A stretch of 64,000 nt of DNA. It comes from Armigeres subalbatus. Taxonomy: Eukaryota > Arthropoda > Insecta > Diptera > Culicidae. The stretch's first letter is position 1, and each line of letters starts with the position of its first letter. This document shows, piece by piece, positions 11,103 through 22,352 of the stretch. The position numbers and the translations under genes are program-made. The stretch lies in NCBI RefSeq assembly GCF_024139115.2, contig NC_085140.1, positions 437,061,260 to 437,125,259 on the forward strand. Reading direction: 5' to 3'. Below the pieces are notes generated by a model that saw only the letters and a program-made list of their open reading frames with translations, made no database searches and was not told the origin of the DNA.

Positions 11103-11700
11103 AGAAGGAATTAAATCCACCATAGCCTTTATCCAGGCGATCACCTAACTTTGAAAAGGGATTATATCCACTATTGCTTCTGTCCTGGTAAACGGCTATT
11201 TTCAAAGAAGTAATCACATATTCCATTTGATTAATCCCGGAAAACGCCTACTTTTAAAGAAGGGGTCACATCCACCATTGTCCTAATCCAAGCAAGCGTC
11301 TGCGTTAAAAGAGGGGATCACATTTACCATTGCCTTAATCCAGGCAAGCGCCTTCTTTTAAAGAAGGGATTATACCCACCATTGCTTTAATCCTGGCAAA
11401 CGTCTATTTTTAAAGAAAGGATCACATCCACCTTTGCTTTAATCCGGACAAGCACCTATTTTTTAAGAAGGAATCACATACACCATTGCAATCAATGCAA
11501 ACACCTATTTGAACGAAATGATCGCATCCGCCATTGCCTTTACCCAGGCAAGTGGCTATTCCCGGCTTATGTATGCTTTCTTCGAAAGAATAACGTCTTT
11601 TCCATTCTATTATCGACCGATGCGGTGCTATATTACTCATTAAAAACAATTAAAAAACAACAAAAAAGCAAAAATATAAAAAATGTCCCTTATGCTAAAT
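11103..11700 (+). repeat. Main array of the 52-bp repeat and its unique 3' end
   Basis: About nine tandem units of ~52 bp (AAAGAAGGGATCACATCC, ACCATTGCTTTAATCC, GGGCAAGCGCCTATTTT). The array ends in a unique tail from ~11545 (GGCTATTCCCGGCTTATGTA...ATTCTATTATCGACCG). The same tail follows the array at 59120-59475, so array plus tail behaves as one dispersed element. Confidence 0.8.
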
Positions 11701-12250
11701 GACCCTCCCTTTTGACGCTGTTCGCAGTGTAATAAATTTTGAAATTCCTTCAAAAAATTTCCTTGAGAAATCCTTCAAATACTCATTTAGACAATCCTTT
11801 AAGAAATCCATTGAAAATTCCTCAAAGAACTCCTACAGAATTTACTACAGTATACATGAGATTTTTTTTCCAAAATTCTTTAAAGATTCCTCTGTAAATT
11901 TGATTAACAAGCCAACTTCAGTAACTCCTTCGGACTGATTTCATCGAATACTATTTTATTCTCTAATAAACAGTTCGAATGAATTTCTATAGGCGCATTT
12001 TTAGAAAGAACACCTTAGGAAATTTTGTATGGTTTTACTAAGGGAATTTTTGGATTTCCTAGAATTTTCTTCGAAAATACTTCCAGGAATTCTTTCGTAA
12101 GTTTGTGCAGGGTTTACCATAAATTTGCGGAAAATCAGTTATTTCCACAACAATTTCGGCGTGTATATTTAAATTTCAGGGAAAATAATCATTTTGGTGG
12201 GTCACATATCCCATCGTTCCCCAGTGAATTTTGTTGAATTACACGTTTCA
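11701..12250. repeat. Degenerate AATTCCTT-type repeats
   Basis: Loose repetition of AAATTCCTTCA / GAAATCCTT words with no exact period. It resembles a very old relative of the GGAATTCC arrays elsewhere in the window. Confidence 0.5.
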
Positions 12251-12361
12251 CTGATGCCTCCTGAGAAGCCTAATTATCATGACTAAAGATTCGCAACCTC
12301 GATGAAAATCGACTACCAACTATTGGAACGACCATTTAATATGCATTGTCTGTGGAGTTAA

Positions 12362-12437
12362 CTGCCGTGAATCGCATATCTGTCCCATCTTTGCTGGGTT
12401 TCCTATTCATATGGGACAAATATGCGATTCACGGCAG
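12362..12437. mobile_element. Tiny TTAA MITE, 76 bp
   Basis: CTGCCGTGAATCGCATAT at the left is mirrored by ATATGCGATTCACGGCAG at the right, flanked by TTAA at 12358-12361 and 12438-12441. Almost the whole element is one hairpin. Confidence 0.75.
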
Positions 12438-12441
12438 TTAA

Positions 12442-13368
12442 GCTCTTGAATATTTCATCCAGTCATATGGTCTCTCCCCTCGCCAGCGCCCAATGACGAA
12501 GTGCCACAATAAGAATAATGTAAAATTCAACGTCGCCATATCAACTGTCCTACAAACATGAAAAGACCTGTGCACAGTAAGCTCGTATTCAAACCAGCCC
12601 AAACCTTCGGACACCACCCAAAATATGAATCTCCTCGACTGAGCGTGGCGGAGCAAAATCATTTTTTGAACCACCCTAATTATTAATTTGCTGCTGCCGG
12701 TGCTGGTGTTTACATTCGCTCCGCGATCCGTTTTCAATAGTTTTTTTCGAGCAAAAATTGCAGTTTATATTGAGTTTTTGCTTCAAACAAGTGACTGATT
12801 TCAAAAAGTGAAGATTAATTTCCATTCGCTCAACATTTCGGGCCGCTCTTGTGTGGAGAAGTGTGTGAAAACTTGATTTTTTCAATGCCCTTTGAAAAGA
12901 ACTTAAGTGCAGTGATAAACCCACCACATCGCGAACGGTTTCAAATTGGCAGGAAACTGCTATAATTCGAGCCGAAATACACTGCTGGGGAAACCAGCGA
13001 TCTTGTTCTATTTTGGTCCACAACTAAACTAGAAAAGTGTTCAAAAATTTGCAATGAAACTAAATCATTACCGATTATACTCTGCCTACGGGCTACGGGC
13101 TAAAATTTAGCTAGCCGACTGGTCACATTGCCTATTCCGCTCTTTTTCGTCAACTGCCGTAAACCCTACAACAGCGCTTTTCCCAAAACTGTTATACAAT
13201 CACCCCTCCGCGGCGCGAAAGACTAGCCTCTGAGAGTGGGAGAGTGAATTCACTCATTCTCGTGCGGGGTGGCACGAAGCAACAAGTGAGCGCCAATCGC
13301 GCGCGGGCGTTCGTGTCCGAGCACGTGTTTACGCTGAATCTCCGGCATCGCACGCAATCAAAACTCAC
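12442..13368. other. Intron sequence next to a NOS exon, no gene recognised
   Basis: Downstream (in gene sense) of the NOS exon ending at 13369. It begins with the donor GTGAGT at 13368-13363. Open frames here lack known motifs. The next NOS exon, expected to continue into the FAD domain, was not found anywhere in 1-13368. Confidence 0.5.
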
Positions 13369-13623
13369 CCCTTCCGCCACGATCTCCACCAGAATCGTTG
13401 ACCGTTCGCTGCCGTTGGCGCCTTCGTGCAAATTCAATGCCTTCCGCTTCAGCGTGCACTCGGTTGCTTTCTTGTTGTGGAACTTCGATAGCGCCACATC
13501 CAGCCGTTCGTACTCGTTGACCGGAGCGAAGCGGACCGTATTTTCCGAAAGCTCACTCTGCAGGGCGAATGCAGCATCCGATAGGGTCTCTTCTGGGTCC
13601 AAGCAGAATGTTTCGCATGCAAT
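13369..13623 (-). CDS. NOS: Nitric oxide synthase, exon of the FMN-FAD connector (85 codons)
   Basis: NOS makes NO and citrulline from arginine; its reductase half passes electrons from NADPH through FAD and FMN to the haem. This exon encodes IACETFCLDPEETLSDAAF and continues through HNKKATECTLKRK to SERSTILVEIVAEG. In NOS family proteins this follows the FMN domain and enters the FAD-binding (ferredoxin-reductase-like) domain. The acceptor ATTTCAG precedes 13623 and the donor GTGAGT follows 13369. The exon starts and ends on codon boundaries. It joins in frame to the exon ending at 25051 (..APEVFK | IACETF..). The conserved GDHVGIFP-type FAD motif expected next must lie on an exon outside the window. 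The identification is firm because four exons splice into one continuous NOS protein segment. Confidence 0.95.
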
Positions 13624-13835
13624 CTGAAATGTATGAGGAATAATGATTGAGTATTTGTTCCTCTGTTGATAACACGGTAGCACGTAAGAACGATCACGCA
13701 AAGTTTGTGTTTGCTTCGTAGGTATATTATAAAGGTTTAAGAAACACTCTTAGAACGAACTTTTGATATTCACTTACCCAAAGCATACCGACCAATTTGA
13801 TTAATGAGCCTAATAGACTAAACCAGATGATGTGA
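13624..13835. other. Intron, upstream flank of the NOS exon
   Basis: Acceptor region on the minus strand, with the pyrimidine-rich run TTCCTCATACATTTCAG at the junction. Nothing else was recognised. Confidence 0.5.
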
Positions 13836-13837
13836 GA

Positions 13838-13942
13838 TTTTTTCTACAATTTTGTATAAGACTGTATACAAAAAACCTGTATGTCAGATTTTTTCTACAA
13901 ATTTGTATAAGACCCTATACAAAAGACCTGTATGAGAAACGG
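13838..13942 (+). repeat. Two-copy tandem repeat, ~52 bp unit
   Basis: GATTTTTTCTACAATTTTGT plus ATAAGACTGTATACAAAAAAC is repeated once with few changes (to ATAAGACCCTATACAAAAGAC). AT-rich; no function evident. Confidence 0.7.
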
Positions 13943-14248
13943 GCTTATGTGAAATTTAAAGCTTTACTATACACGTATTGTAACATTATAAGGTTTTATA
14001 CAATCCAGCAATTCTACATATGCCCAGTACTGTAAAAGGTTTTAGTAGGTTTTTATACAGTTTTCCATTACGAGCAGGAGAAATTAACTCAATAATAGGG
14101 GTGATTGGGGCAATATGGGCCACCTAAGGAAATCGTTCCGAAAAACGCCGAAAAGCTTGAAAAATCATCATTCAAATGTAGTTGACTTATACTAGGGAGT
14201 GTTACCTTTCATATTATGCCGATGAATGATGAAATAGTAGTTTGTGCA

Positions 14249-14373
14249 ACTAGTTGCAAAAAGATGATTTTTTCAGCACGAGTTGTACGTTTATCCAACG
14301 AGGCTTGCCGAGTTGGATAAATACTACGAGTGCTGAAAAAATCGAGTTTTGCAACGAGTTTCACACGCTATTT
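14249..14373. repeat. Dispersed hairpin motif
   Basis: TTTTTTCAGCACGAGT ... ACGAGTGCTGAAAAAA and TTATCCAACGAGGC/TTGCCGAGTTGGATAA form nested inverted repeats, with GTTGCAAAAA and TTTTGCAAC outside them. It is a compact ~120-base palindrome inside the TA-flanked element. Confidence 0.7.
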
Positions 14374-14688
14374 TTTGCAATGACGAAAAATTAAAGCCCA
14401 TATGATAAATCTATACCAAAATTGTACAATCGAATTTACTCCACATGATCATTCATGCCAATAAATTATGTTGCGGCAGAGAACAATAAGATTCCATCTT
14501 ATCGTGCCAAATTGCATAGCTTGAAAAGCTATGAAGCGATGGATGCAATTGCCTTTGGAAAATTGTGATGTTATGTCCAACAAACCATTTCATTTATTAC
14601 GAGACGCTTAGAGTACACTATTTAAACACTCACCCAAACTAATTCAGCTAAATGTAGTCATGTAACTACTGTCCCAATGTAGGTTTTT

Positions 14689-14749
14689 CATTATAGCACC
14701 CAAATGAGTGCTATAATGAATATTATGCAACCCATTTGAGTTGCATAAT
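14689..14749. repeat. Twin perfect hairpins
   Basis: CATTATAGCAC (14689-14699) pairs with GTGCTATAATG (14708-14718). Three bases later ATTATGCAAC (14722-14731) pairs with GTTGCATAAT (14740-14749). Both loops are 8 bases and similar (CCAAATGA, CCATTTGA). Confidence 0.8.
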
Positions 14750-15603
14750 GGTCATTAAAGCACCCATTCTGTTGGTATGGAAAGGTAGGTCGTTTTATCA
14801 CTCAAATGACAACTGTAAACCAGGTATTATGATCAGGAATTGCAAAAAATGCGTTTGGAAATTGTTGGAATGCACTTTTGAAAATGTATTGATTTTGATG
14901 TGTGTTCCCGACTATACGGGGCAATATGAGTCACCATTTGGGGCAGTATGGGCCACCCATCCAAAACATTTTTGTGGGAGTGAAAAGTGTAATAATATGG
15001 AAGAATATGATATTCCTACAACAATTTAGAGTATTCCATACCAAAACAAATTATTAAACCGCACAACAGTAGACCGAACCGATTTGCCACTCTTCACCGT
15101 TTGAACGGTCACATTTCAATTGATCAATGGTCATTTTATCTGTTCCGATCGCAGTAATGCGGTGTGGTCATTTTTCTGTCATGAATCTAACATAGATGAT
15201 AATATTCTTGTATTTGGCAACTGAAATTTGAACTTGTTCGCATATTAAGGCCTGATACCTTGCTCTGTGCAGGTATGCCCATATTGCCCCATAGAGTAGA
15301 GGTGTGCGCCGCCGAGCCACGCCGCCGCCGCCGTTTAAAATTTGTCTCGCCGCTGATCTATATTTTTCCACGCCGATTCAATTTTGAAGTCCGCAGAATT
15401 TTCCGTGGAAATTTCGAAAATTCAATCGAATTTCCGTAGAATTTCCCAAATGATCCCAACATCATTAATCCAGAGAATAGTTTTCGTAAAAACACCAATA
15501 ATTTCCTTGAAAATTACCGTTGAAATTCTGAAAATTTCCCGGTAAAAACAAAGAAAAACTGCGAGTGGAATTTCCGAAGAATTTCTCGTTGAAATAGAAA
15601 TCG

Positions 15604-15728
15604 TTCGGCTGAAAGTAGTTTGGCCGAAAGCCACAAGGATGAAAGTTGTTAGGCCGAATATGTAGTTTGACCGAGCACATCATTTGACCGAAGTCCATCT
15701 TGCCGAAAGTTATTTGGTCGACGACCCT
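15604..15728 (+). repeat. Short degenerate repeats on TTTGGCCGAAAG
   Basis: Words such as TTCGGCTGAAAG, TTTGGCCGAAAG, TTAGGCCGAA, TTTGACCGAA and TTGCCGAAAG recur every ~20-25 bases. A related style (TTCTGGCAAATG) appears at 59610-59745. Confidence 0.6.
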
Positions 15729-15834
15729 TCCTTGTTTTAAATATTTTCCCATGGAACTTTTTGAAGAATTCCTTATAGATAATAAAAGAACTTCCCGTAG
15801 AAATCCAAGACAAAATTCCAACTCGATAATTCCC

Positions 15835-15900
15835 TAGACCTGATCGGGAATCGAGCCCAGCCACCTTCTGTATGGTTTTGTTTTATGGCCCTGACTCGTA
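15835..15900 (-). mobile_element. SINE head fragment (tRNA-like B box)
   Basis: The minus strand reads GGTGGCTGGGCTCGATTCCC then GATCAGGTCTAGGG, the B-box region of the tRNA-derived SINE seen complete at 34113-34400. Only a fragment, inside the hAT element. Confidence 0.6.
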
Positions 15901-18900
15901 AATTACTTTAAAAAAAATCTTAAGAAAATGCCTTCAAGAATTCTTTTGCAAGTTCATCCAGAATTTTCTTTAATTATTCAATCAAAAAATCTTTCAGGCA
16001 TTTCTTCAAATATTCCTCCGGGAAATGAAATCAGAAATTCCTTCAAAGAGGGCATTCTAAGAATTGCTTAGCAATTTTCCTCAGGAATTCCGTCGGAACT
16101 TCCTCTAGAATTTTATACAGAAATTCCTTTTCTACGTAAAATACTTTGGAGAGATTATCTTCAGATATTCTTTTAAAATTTCTTTAAAAATTCGATCGAT
16201 TTTTATTATGTAATTTCATTAGAGGAACTATTGTAAACTTTTTAAAGAATTGTTCCGGAAATATGTTGGGGACTTTCTTCGGGAATTTCTTTAGTTCTTC
16301 GAACGGATATTCCTTTAATTCCTGTAAATTCTTTTACGTGTTCTTTTAGAACATTCATCGGAATTGTTTAAAGGATTTTTTTAGAGATTCGTTCGGAAAT
16401 ACAGTTGATGAAAAAGTATAAAACTGCTCAAACAGTAGCCAAAAAACCGCTACAATAAGTATCAAACCGATGTTGTTGATGCAACCAATCATGTTGTAGT
16501 GTACATGATAGATAACATATGCCAAGTTAAGCTTATTGAAGCAAAAATAATTTTAAATGCCAACATAATTTTATTGGTAACAGCGCGACTAGCGTTTTAG
16601 AACTTATGATGTACTGGAAATACATTCGCAAAATGTTACGGATTTCTTTGAAATCCTTGGGGATTTGGGAATTCATTCGAAAATTTATTTACGAAAACTT
16701 TAGAAAACACAATAAGGAATTGTTCTGGATAAATATTCCGTTATTAATTTCTGGGTAGATTTTACTAAATTCCTTCAGGAATTTCGCTGGAAATGATTTC
16801 TGGAATTCCCCCTCTAGGATTTCATTCTGAAATTCTTATCGCAATTACTTCATTATATCATTCAGGAATTCCGCCAATTTTTTTTAAGGAATTTCCCCAG
16901 GAATTCGTCCAAGTTTTCCCTCGGAAATTTTTCCCGGTTTTTTTTCGGGAATTAGGTACTTCTCCAGGAATTCCTTCATGAATTTATCCGCGATTTTTTT
17001 CGCAGAATCTTTCAGGAAATCTTTCCGGATTTCACTCGGAATTTACTCCAGAATTTCATTCGGAAATTAATTTGAGAGTTTCTCCAGGATATCTTCCAAG
17101 TGTTTTTCCAGGAATTTCTTCAGAACAAACTCCCGGGAATTCATCCGGTAATTTCTTCAGCAATTCATCTGGGAATACTTTAAGGATTTCATCTGGGAAT
17201 TTCTCCATTAATTCCTGGAATTCTAGGAGTTTTATTTTTCCTGGAATTCTAGGAGTTTTTCCAAGAGTTCCTCCGGGAATCTCTCCAGGAATTTCACAGG
17301 TAATTCCAGGAGGATATTTTGCAGGAATTTTACGGGAAATGGAATCTCCGGGAATTCCAGCGGCTGTTCCTCTGAAAAATCCTCCGGGAGTTCCACCAGT
17401 AGTACCGCCGGAAATTTATTCAGGCTTTCTTTCAGGAATTCATTCAGGCTCTCCTTAGGAATTTATCTACGAAAATTTTTCCGAGAATTTCTCTGGGAGT
17501 TTCCCCGGGAGGTCCTCTAAGGTTTCTTCAAAGAAATCCTACCGGAATTCTCACGGAAGTTTATTTGGGAGTTCATCCGGGAGCTCTTACGAGAGTTCCT
17601 CCGGGAATTCCTCCAGTATTTCTTCCTGTAGTTCTTCAAGAAATTCCTCCAGAAGTTCCACCGGCAGTTCCTCCGAGAAATCCTCTGAGAATTTCTCCGG
17701 GAATTTCGCCGGAAATTCCTTCGGGAGTTCCTCCGGAAATTACTCTGATCTTGTCATAAGACGAGTTAATACAATCCCATTGAATTCCACCACTTAATTG
17801 TATCTTGACAGATACGTATTTCGACCTCAACAGTAAGGCCGTCTTCAGTGTCTTGTACTTGACTCGACTGAAGACGGCCTTACTGTTGAGGTCGAAATAC
17901 GTATCTGTCAAGATACAATTAAGTGGTGGAATTCAATGGGATTGTATTAACTCGTCTTATGACAAGTGAAGACATTCCACTAAAAAGCTCAAAATAATTT
18001 TCTTATCAATTACTCTGATAGTTCCTCCTCAGAGTAACACCCGGAGGAATTCCCGGTGAAACTCCCGGGAGAATTATCGTAGAAACTGCCGGTGGATCTC
18101 CCGGAGGAATTCCCGAAGGAACTGCCGGAGGAACTCCCGTAAGAACTCTTGGAGGAATTTCAGGAGGAACTCCTAGAAGAAACTATCGGAGGAATTTCCA
18201 GCTAATTTTTTTTAAGAAAGCCTAAATTATTCTCTGCAAAAAGCCTGAAAGATTTCTTGGAAGAGCTACTGGTGGAGCTCCCGGAGGAATTTTCAGAGGA
18301 ACACCCGGAGAAACTCCCGGATGAATTGCCGAAGGAAATCCCGGAGAAACTCTCGGACGAATTCTCGAAGTAATTCCCGGAGGAATTTGTCAAGAAACTC
18401 CCGGTAGAATTTTCAGAGGAACCCCCGAAGGAACTGCCATTGGAACTACCAGAAGAATTCACGAAAAAAATCTTGGAAGATGAATTATCTTATAGATAAA
18501 TCTCGTCTGGTTAACCTTTGTAGGGGTATGTAGCTGGATTATCATCATCATCAGAGGACCTCCCGAAGAATTCCTCCTTCAAGAGAAATTTTCGGAGGAG
18601 CTTCTGGAGGAATTTCTATATAAATTCTTGAAGAAGCCTAAATGAATACCAGAAAGAAAACCAGAATGAATTCCCTGAGGAAACTCTGGAGAAATTTAAA
18701 GGAACCCCCTAGGAACCGCCGATAGAACTTTAATAATTCTCGGAGGAAATCTTGGAGCAATTCTTGGAGGAGCTGCAGGTGGAACTCCTGGAAGAATTCG
18801 GATAAACTCCTGGAGGATCTCCCAGTGGAAAACTTTCCACCGGAAGTTTCCACCGGAATTCTTTCAGGATCTATTCGGTAAATAATCTAGGAATTCCTCC

Positions 18901-20460
18901 AAAAATTCCATTGATAATTTCTTTTTCGGTATAATTTCTGTATAAATTGGATGGAATTGGTGGAATTTCTGTAGAAAAACTTTGAAATTTTCACAAGTAA
19001 TTATTCGAAACTTTTAATGGAAATTTTTATGGAATTTACACAAGAAATTCTAAGATTTTTGGCGAATTTCTCAGGAAGATTGTAGAGTGAAAACAAACAC
19101 CCGCTAGTGCAGAGAATTTAACTCTCTTGGCTTACTTATACTAAGTTTCGCATTTCTGTTGGAATGAATGTTTAAAAGAGAGGTATGTAATGCAAGCTCT
19201 CTCCTTGGCACTTCCCGGATTGTGAATAAGCCACGTTCAAAACTCCACACTTTCAATTCATAAATCGCATGCTTTGTATTTGCATCTTCCTTTGTTCCAG
19301 CAAGTAGCACGTCATCGAGCGAACATCAATCAGTGCACCGAAATTAAAACCTCACTGTGGGCTAAACATGAAGCATTCGTTCGTTTTTGAACGAATTTTC
19401 CAAGGCCTGCCTAAAGGAGATTATTTCCGGTATTTGTTTAGAAAATTCCTCCAGTAACTTCTCCGGAAATTTTTAGGTCATTTCTAGAGAGTTTCTTTTA
19501 GCATTTCTTCTACAAATTCCTTTGAACCTTCGGAAATTCGTTTAAAATTCCCATAGTAATTGATTTCGAAATTCTTTCGGGAATCTATATATAAATTCAT
19601 TTTGAAATCCTTCTGAGGAATTATTTGATTTTTTTAAAATTCGTTCGAGAATAACTTTAGAAATTCCTTTGAAAATTCTTCTAGGAATTCCTTTGGAAAA
19701 TCTATTTAGAATTCCGTCGAAAATTTCATTAGCAAAAATCCTTCACAATTTCCTTTAGATTTTTTTGAAAATCCCTTCATGTTCTACAGCGAGAAATCCT
19801 TGAAGAATCCATTCGGAAATTCCTCCTGAATTATCTTTAGAAGTTCCTCCAGGAATTCATTCGGGGGCTCATTTTGGAAATTCCCCCAGAAATAATTTTG
19901 AAAATTACGCTAATAATTCCTAGGACACGCCTTGATTCCTTTGGAAAACCATAACAAAACTTCTTTGAAAAATAATCCAGAAATTTTTTCAAAAGATCTT
20001 CCTAGAAATTGAAATCCTTAATTATTTTAATTTTCTTAATTTTCTATGGCAATTTAAAAAAATCCCGCGCCATTTAGAATGAATTCCCTATGGAAACTCC
20101 TAACAATTTCCACTAAAATAATTTTTTTTCCTCATTTTGAAAAATCTCCCGCGGAAAATTTCTGGATTTCCGCGGAAAACTTCTCAGAGTCTCCCGCAGA
20201 TATTCCAAAAAATGTTCAGTGTGAGTTTGACAAAATATTTTGTTGAGTATTCTGGAGTACTCAACAGAAACTTTCTGAGAATTTTCCAAACAATTTCTTG
20301 TACAAAATTTTGGACAAATTTTCATGAAAACTGTGCAAATTTTTTTCCAAACAATGTTCCTTGGGAATTACAAAGAACTGCAAAGTAGTTTCTGTGGAAA
20401 ATAAGAAATTGATTTCCAATAATGAATATTTTGGAAAAAATTCAGGAAAAAAAAAATTTC
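15901..20460. repeat. Degenerate GGAATTCC-type repeat field
   Basis: Most of this stretch consists of decayed words like TTCCTCCGGGAATT and GAAATTCCTTC. From ~15900 to 17760 the T/C-rich sense is on the plus strand; from ~18030 to 18830 it switches to GGAGGAATTCCCGGAGG (G/A-rich); then it switches back from ~18850. Open frames such as those near 17072-17458 and 18202-18462 are low-complexity products of the repeat. Near 19100-19380 a ~280-base non-repeat island shows no gene. Confidence 0.7.
17750..18008. mobile_element. Palindromic element, 259 bp, 11-bp target duplication
   Basis: A long hairpin (CTTGTCATAAGACGAG ... CTCGTCTTATGACAAG with core CAGATACGTATTTCG and GTCTTCAGTG) is followed by an asymmetric tail TGAAGACATTCCACTAAAAA to 18008. 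Perfect 11-bp direct repeats ATTACTCTGAT lie at 17739-17749 and 18009-18019. The same family, with tail, is at 32914-33201 in the opposite orientation. Confidence 0.85.
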
Positions 20461-21032
20461 TGGAAAAGATGCTCCCGTTGATTTCTTGAAAATATCCCGA
20501 AAAAATGAAAAAAAAAAAAATCGAGAACATTATATGAAAAATCACCACGCCGATTCACGCCGCCGCCGGTTAAAATGGCTTTCGGCGTGACGCCGAAAAC
20601 GCCGCCGCCGCCGACCAAAATTCTGACAAACGCCGCCGCCGCTGATTTTCGGACCGGCGCACACCTCTACCATAGAGACATGGTTTTGAAAAAAAAAAGT
20701 TTTATGATAAATTCAGATTTGTATCAGTACAAACATGTGTGCACAATATTTAATTATAATAGATCTTTTGATTGTGATGCATGTTAGACCTGTATTTTAA
20801 TCAGTTTTGTGTAAGAACCTAATTTATAAACTTCAAATCTTATAATAATTTTGCCTATGCAGAGGAAATTTACATTTTCAAGTGTATTTTCATGTTCGAA
20901 TTGAATTTTAATGCGGTTTTTACGATGAGGCATCATTCTTTTAAAGATTATATAAATTTCACATGATAAAACTTGTCAATAAGCTCAAAATGAGGGTGGC
21001 TCATATTGCCCCGCATGTTCATATTGCCCCTA

Positions 21033-21384
21033 CTGCCCCAACATCTTTCTGTTATTGATACCATACTCTGTTATGAACTAGCTTTGCATAAAAGGTAAAT
21101 AACCAAAGGAATAGTTACTGGCGAAGACAGGGGTAGTGCACCACACGTTGTAATCACACCATTGTTTTCAATGGCTATTATTCTTGCGCCAAGCGGTGCC
21201 CCACCAAATAACAATTGCTCGCGCCGCCAGTGGGAATAATACCAAAAATTAGTATGCACAAGACTTCAAGCATAAGATACTCTGTTATGTATTACAATAC
21301 CAAACGCACCACAAATTATTATTCGTTTGGTATTGACATATCTTAGCATATTATGCCTTATGTATTTTGCATATTAATTTTTGG
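21033..21384. other. Intron sequence with a short palindrome
   Basis: AATACCAAACG near 21296 and CGTTTGGTATT near 21322 form a small hairpin. No gene recognised. Confidence 0.4.
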
Positions 21385-21386
21385 TA

Positions 21387-22352
21387 AGGTACCCTGCGGC
21401 AAGTGAAAACACGGGGAAAGTCGGTGCTATGTCTGCCGATGAATCGTTTTTAGTGGTAATAATGTTCTAGAAAGATGAAGCAGAACTATCAACGAATTCA
21501 TCAATTGATTCAATGGATTTCCAACAAAATGGTCGTTTCTAAATTTATCATTGATGTGGAAAGTTAATAGTTTGAGCAATTAAATAATTGTGTGACATTG
21601 AAAACGATTTAAAAGTATTAATTAATGCCAAAATATGCTATTTATTCTTGCCCTTGAGTTTTAACACACATAGGCAAATGGGACATATCTGAAGAACATT
21701 TCCCATTAAGCCATTTTAACTGTTTTTAGATTGTTGTCTAGTTATTAACTTCGACATTCATATATCATTTGGGTCTGAATCAGATGCAGTTTTATATTAT
21801 TGGTCTCGTTGTTAAAAAGTATTGTACAGGTGATTACCAAATGTGTATTTACACTCTGTTAGTTATCTCCCTTAAGATGGTTAAATGCAATTTACAGTGC
21901 AAATAATGTATTTATTGTACAATAGACCAACATGTTTTCTCTTGTGTTTTGTTATTTTCAAACTTCGCATCAGATTTACAGATTTTCAGATAACTAAGTA
22001 TTTAACACATACATAAACAATTTCATTCTATTACGAATTTTCAACACTGCACAAAGCCTGAATACAAACATTTCTTTTGGAGTATTGATTTATGTTATAA
22101 TTTGTATTCCAAACAGAGAAAATTCACGCGATTTGCTTTCCACCTAAAACACTTGCCCCGTTTGAAGGGGTAAGTGGGTCCTACAGGTAAATTTATTTCT
22201 ATTACTACCAATATTTTTTGTAATTGAATAAATGGCTTCCAACACTTGTACACTTGTGCAACGTTAATGTTTTGAAATATCCTGTTTTCTAAGTTGCGAC
22301 AACAGTTTAGCTGAACTAGCTTTTTTTAGGTCCCACTTGCCCCGAGGCACCT
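21387..22352. mobile_element. TA-flanked element, 966 bp, GGCAAGTG ends
   Basis: TA at 21385-21386 and 22353-22354 flank AGGTACCCTGCGGCAAGTG on the left and CACTTGCCCCGAGGCACCT on the right. A further CACTTGCCCC word lies inside near 22150. No coding capacity. Same architecture as the other TA-flanked, word-repeating elements. Confidence 0.65.

Larger units (their letters stand above)
15297..20669. mobile_element. Non-autonomous hAT element, 5373 bp
   Basis: Perfect 15-bp terminal inverted repeats TAGAGGTGTGCGCCG and CGGCGCACACCTCTA are flanked by perfect 8-bp duplications CCATAGAG (15289-15296 and 20670-20677). Both ends are followed inward by CGCCGCCGCCG-rich subterminal sequence. The interior has no transposase; it is filled by degenerate GGAATTCC-type repeats, a SINE fragment and a nested palindromic MITE. 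The 8-bp duplication and TAGAG start are hAT hallmarks. It inserted into the TA-flanked element at 14098-21030. Confidence 0.9.
14098..21030. mobile_element. TA-flanked element with GGGGCAATATGGG ends, split by a hAT insertion
   Basis: TA at 14096-14097 and 21031-21032 flank ends beginning GGGG. Near each end the word GGGGCAATATGGGCCACC recurs: plus strand near 14115, 14919 and 14939, and as reverse complement near 15281, 21002 and 21021. Removing the nested 5.4-kb hAT element leaves about 1.55 kb without coding capacity. The TA duplication suggests a Tc1/mariner-type or related mobiliser. It is one of at least six elements of this style in the window. Confidence 0.65.

Noticed and set aside
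1..13368. Next NOS exon (FAD domain)
   Set aside because: I looked for the expected GDHVGIFP-type continuation on the minus strand and did not find it; the exon is probably beyond the left edge.
13244..13627. Plus-strand open frame of 127 codons
   Set aside because: Antisense shadow of the NOS exon at 13369-13623, whose family match and splice sites are on the minus strand.
18202..18462. Serine/glycine-rich protein on the minus strand
   Set aside because: Product of the degenerate GGAATTCC repeat field inside the hAT element.
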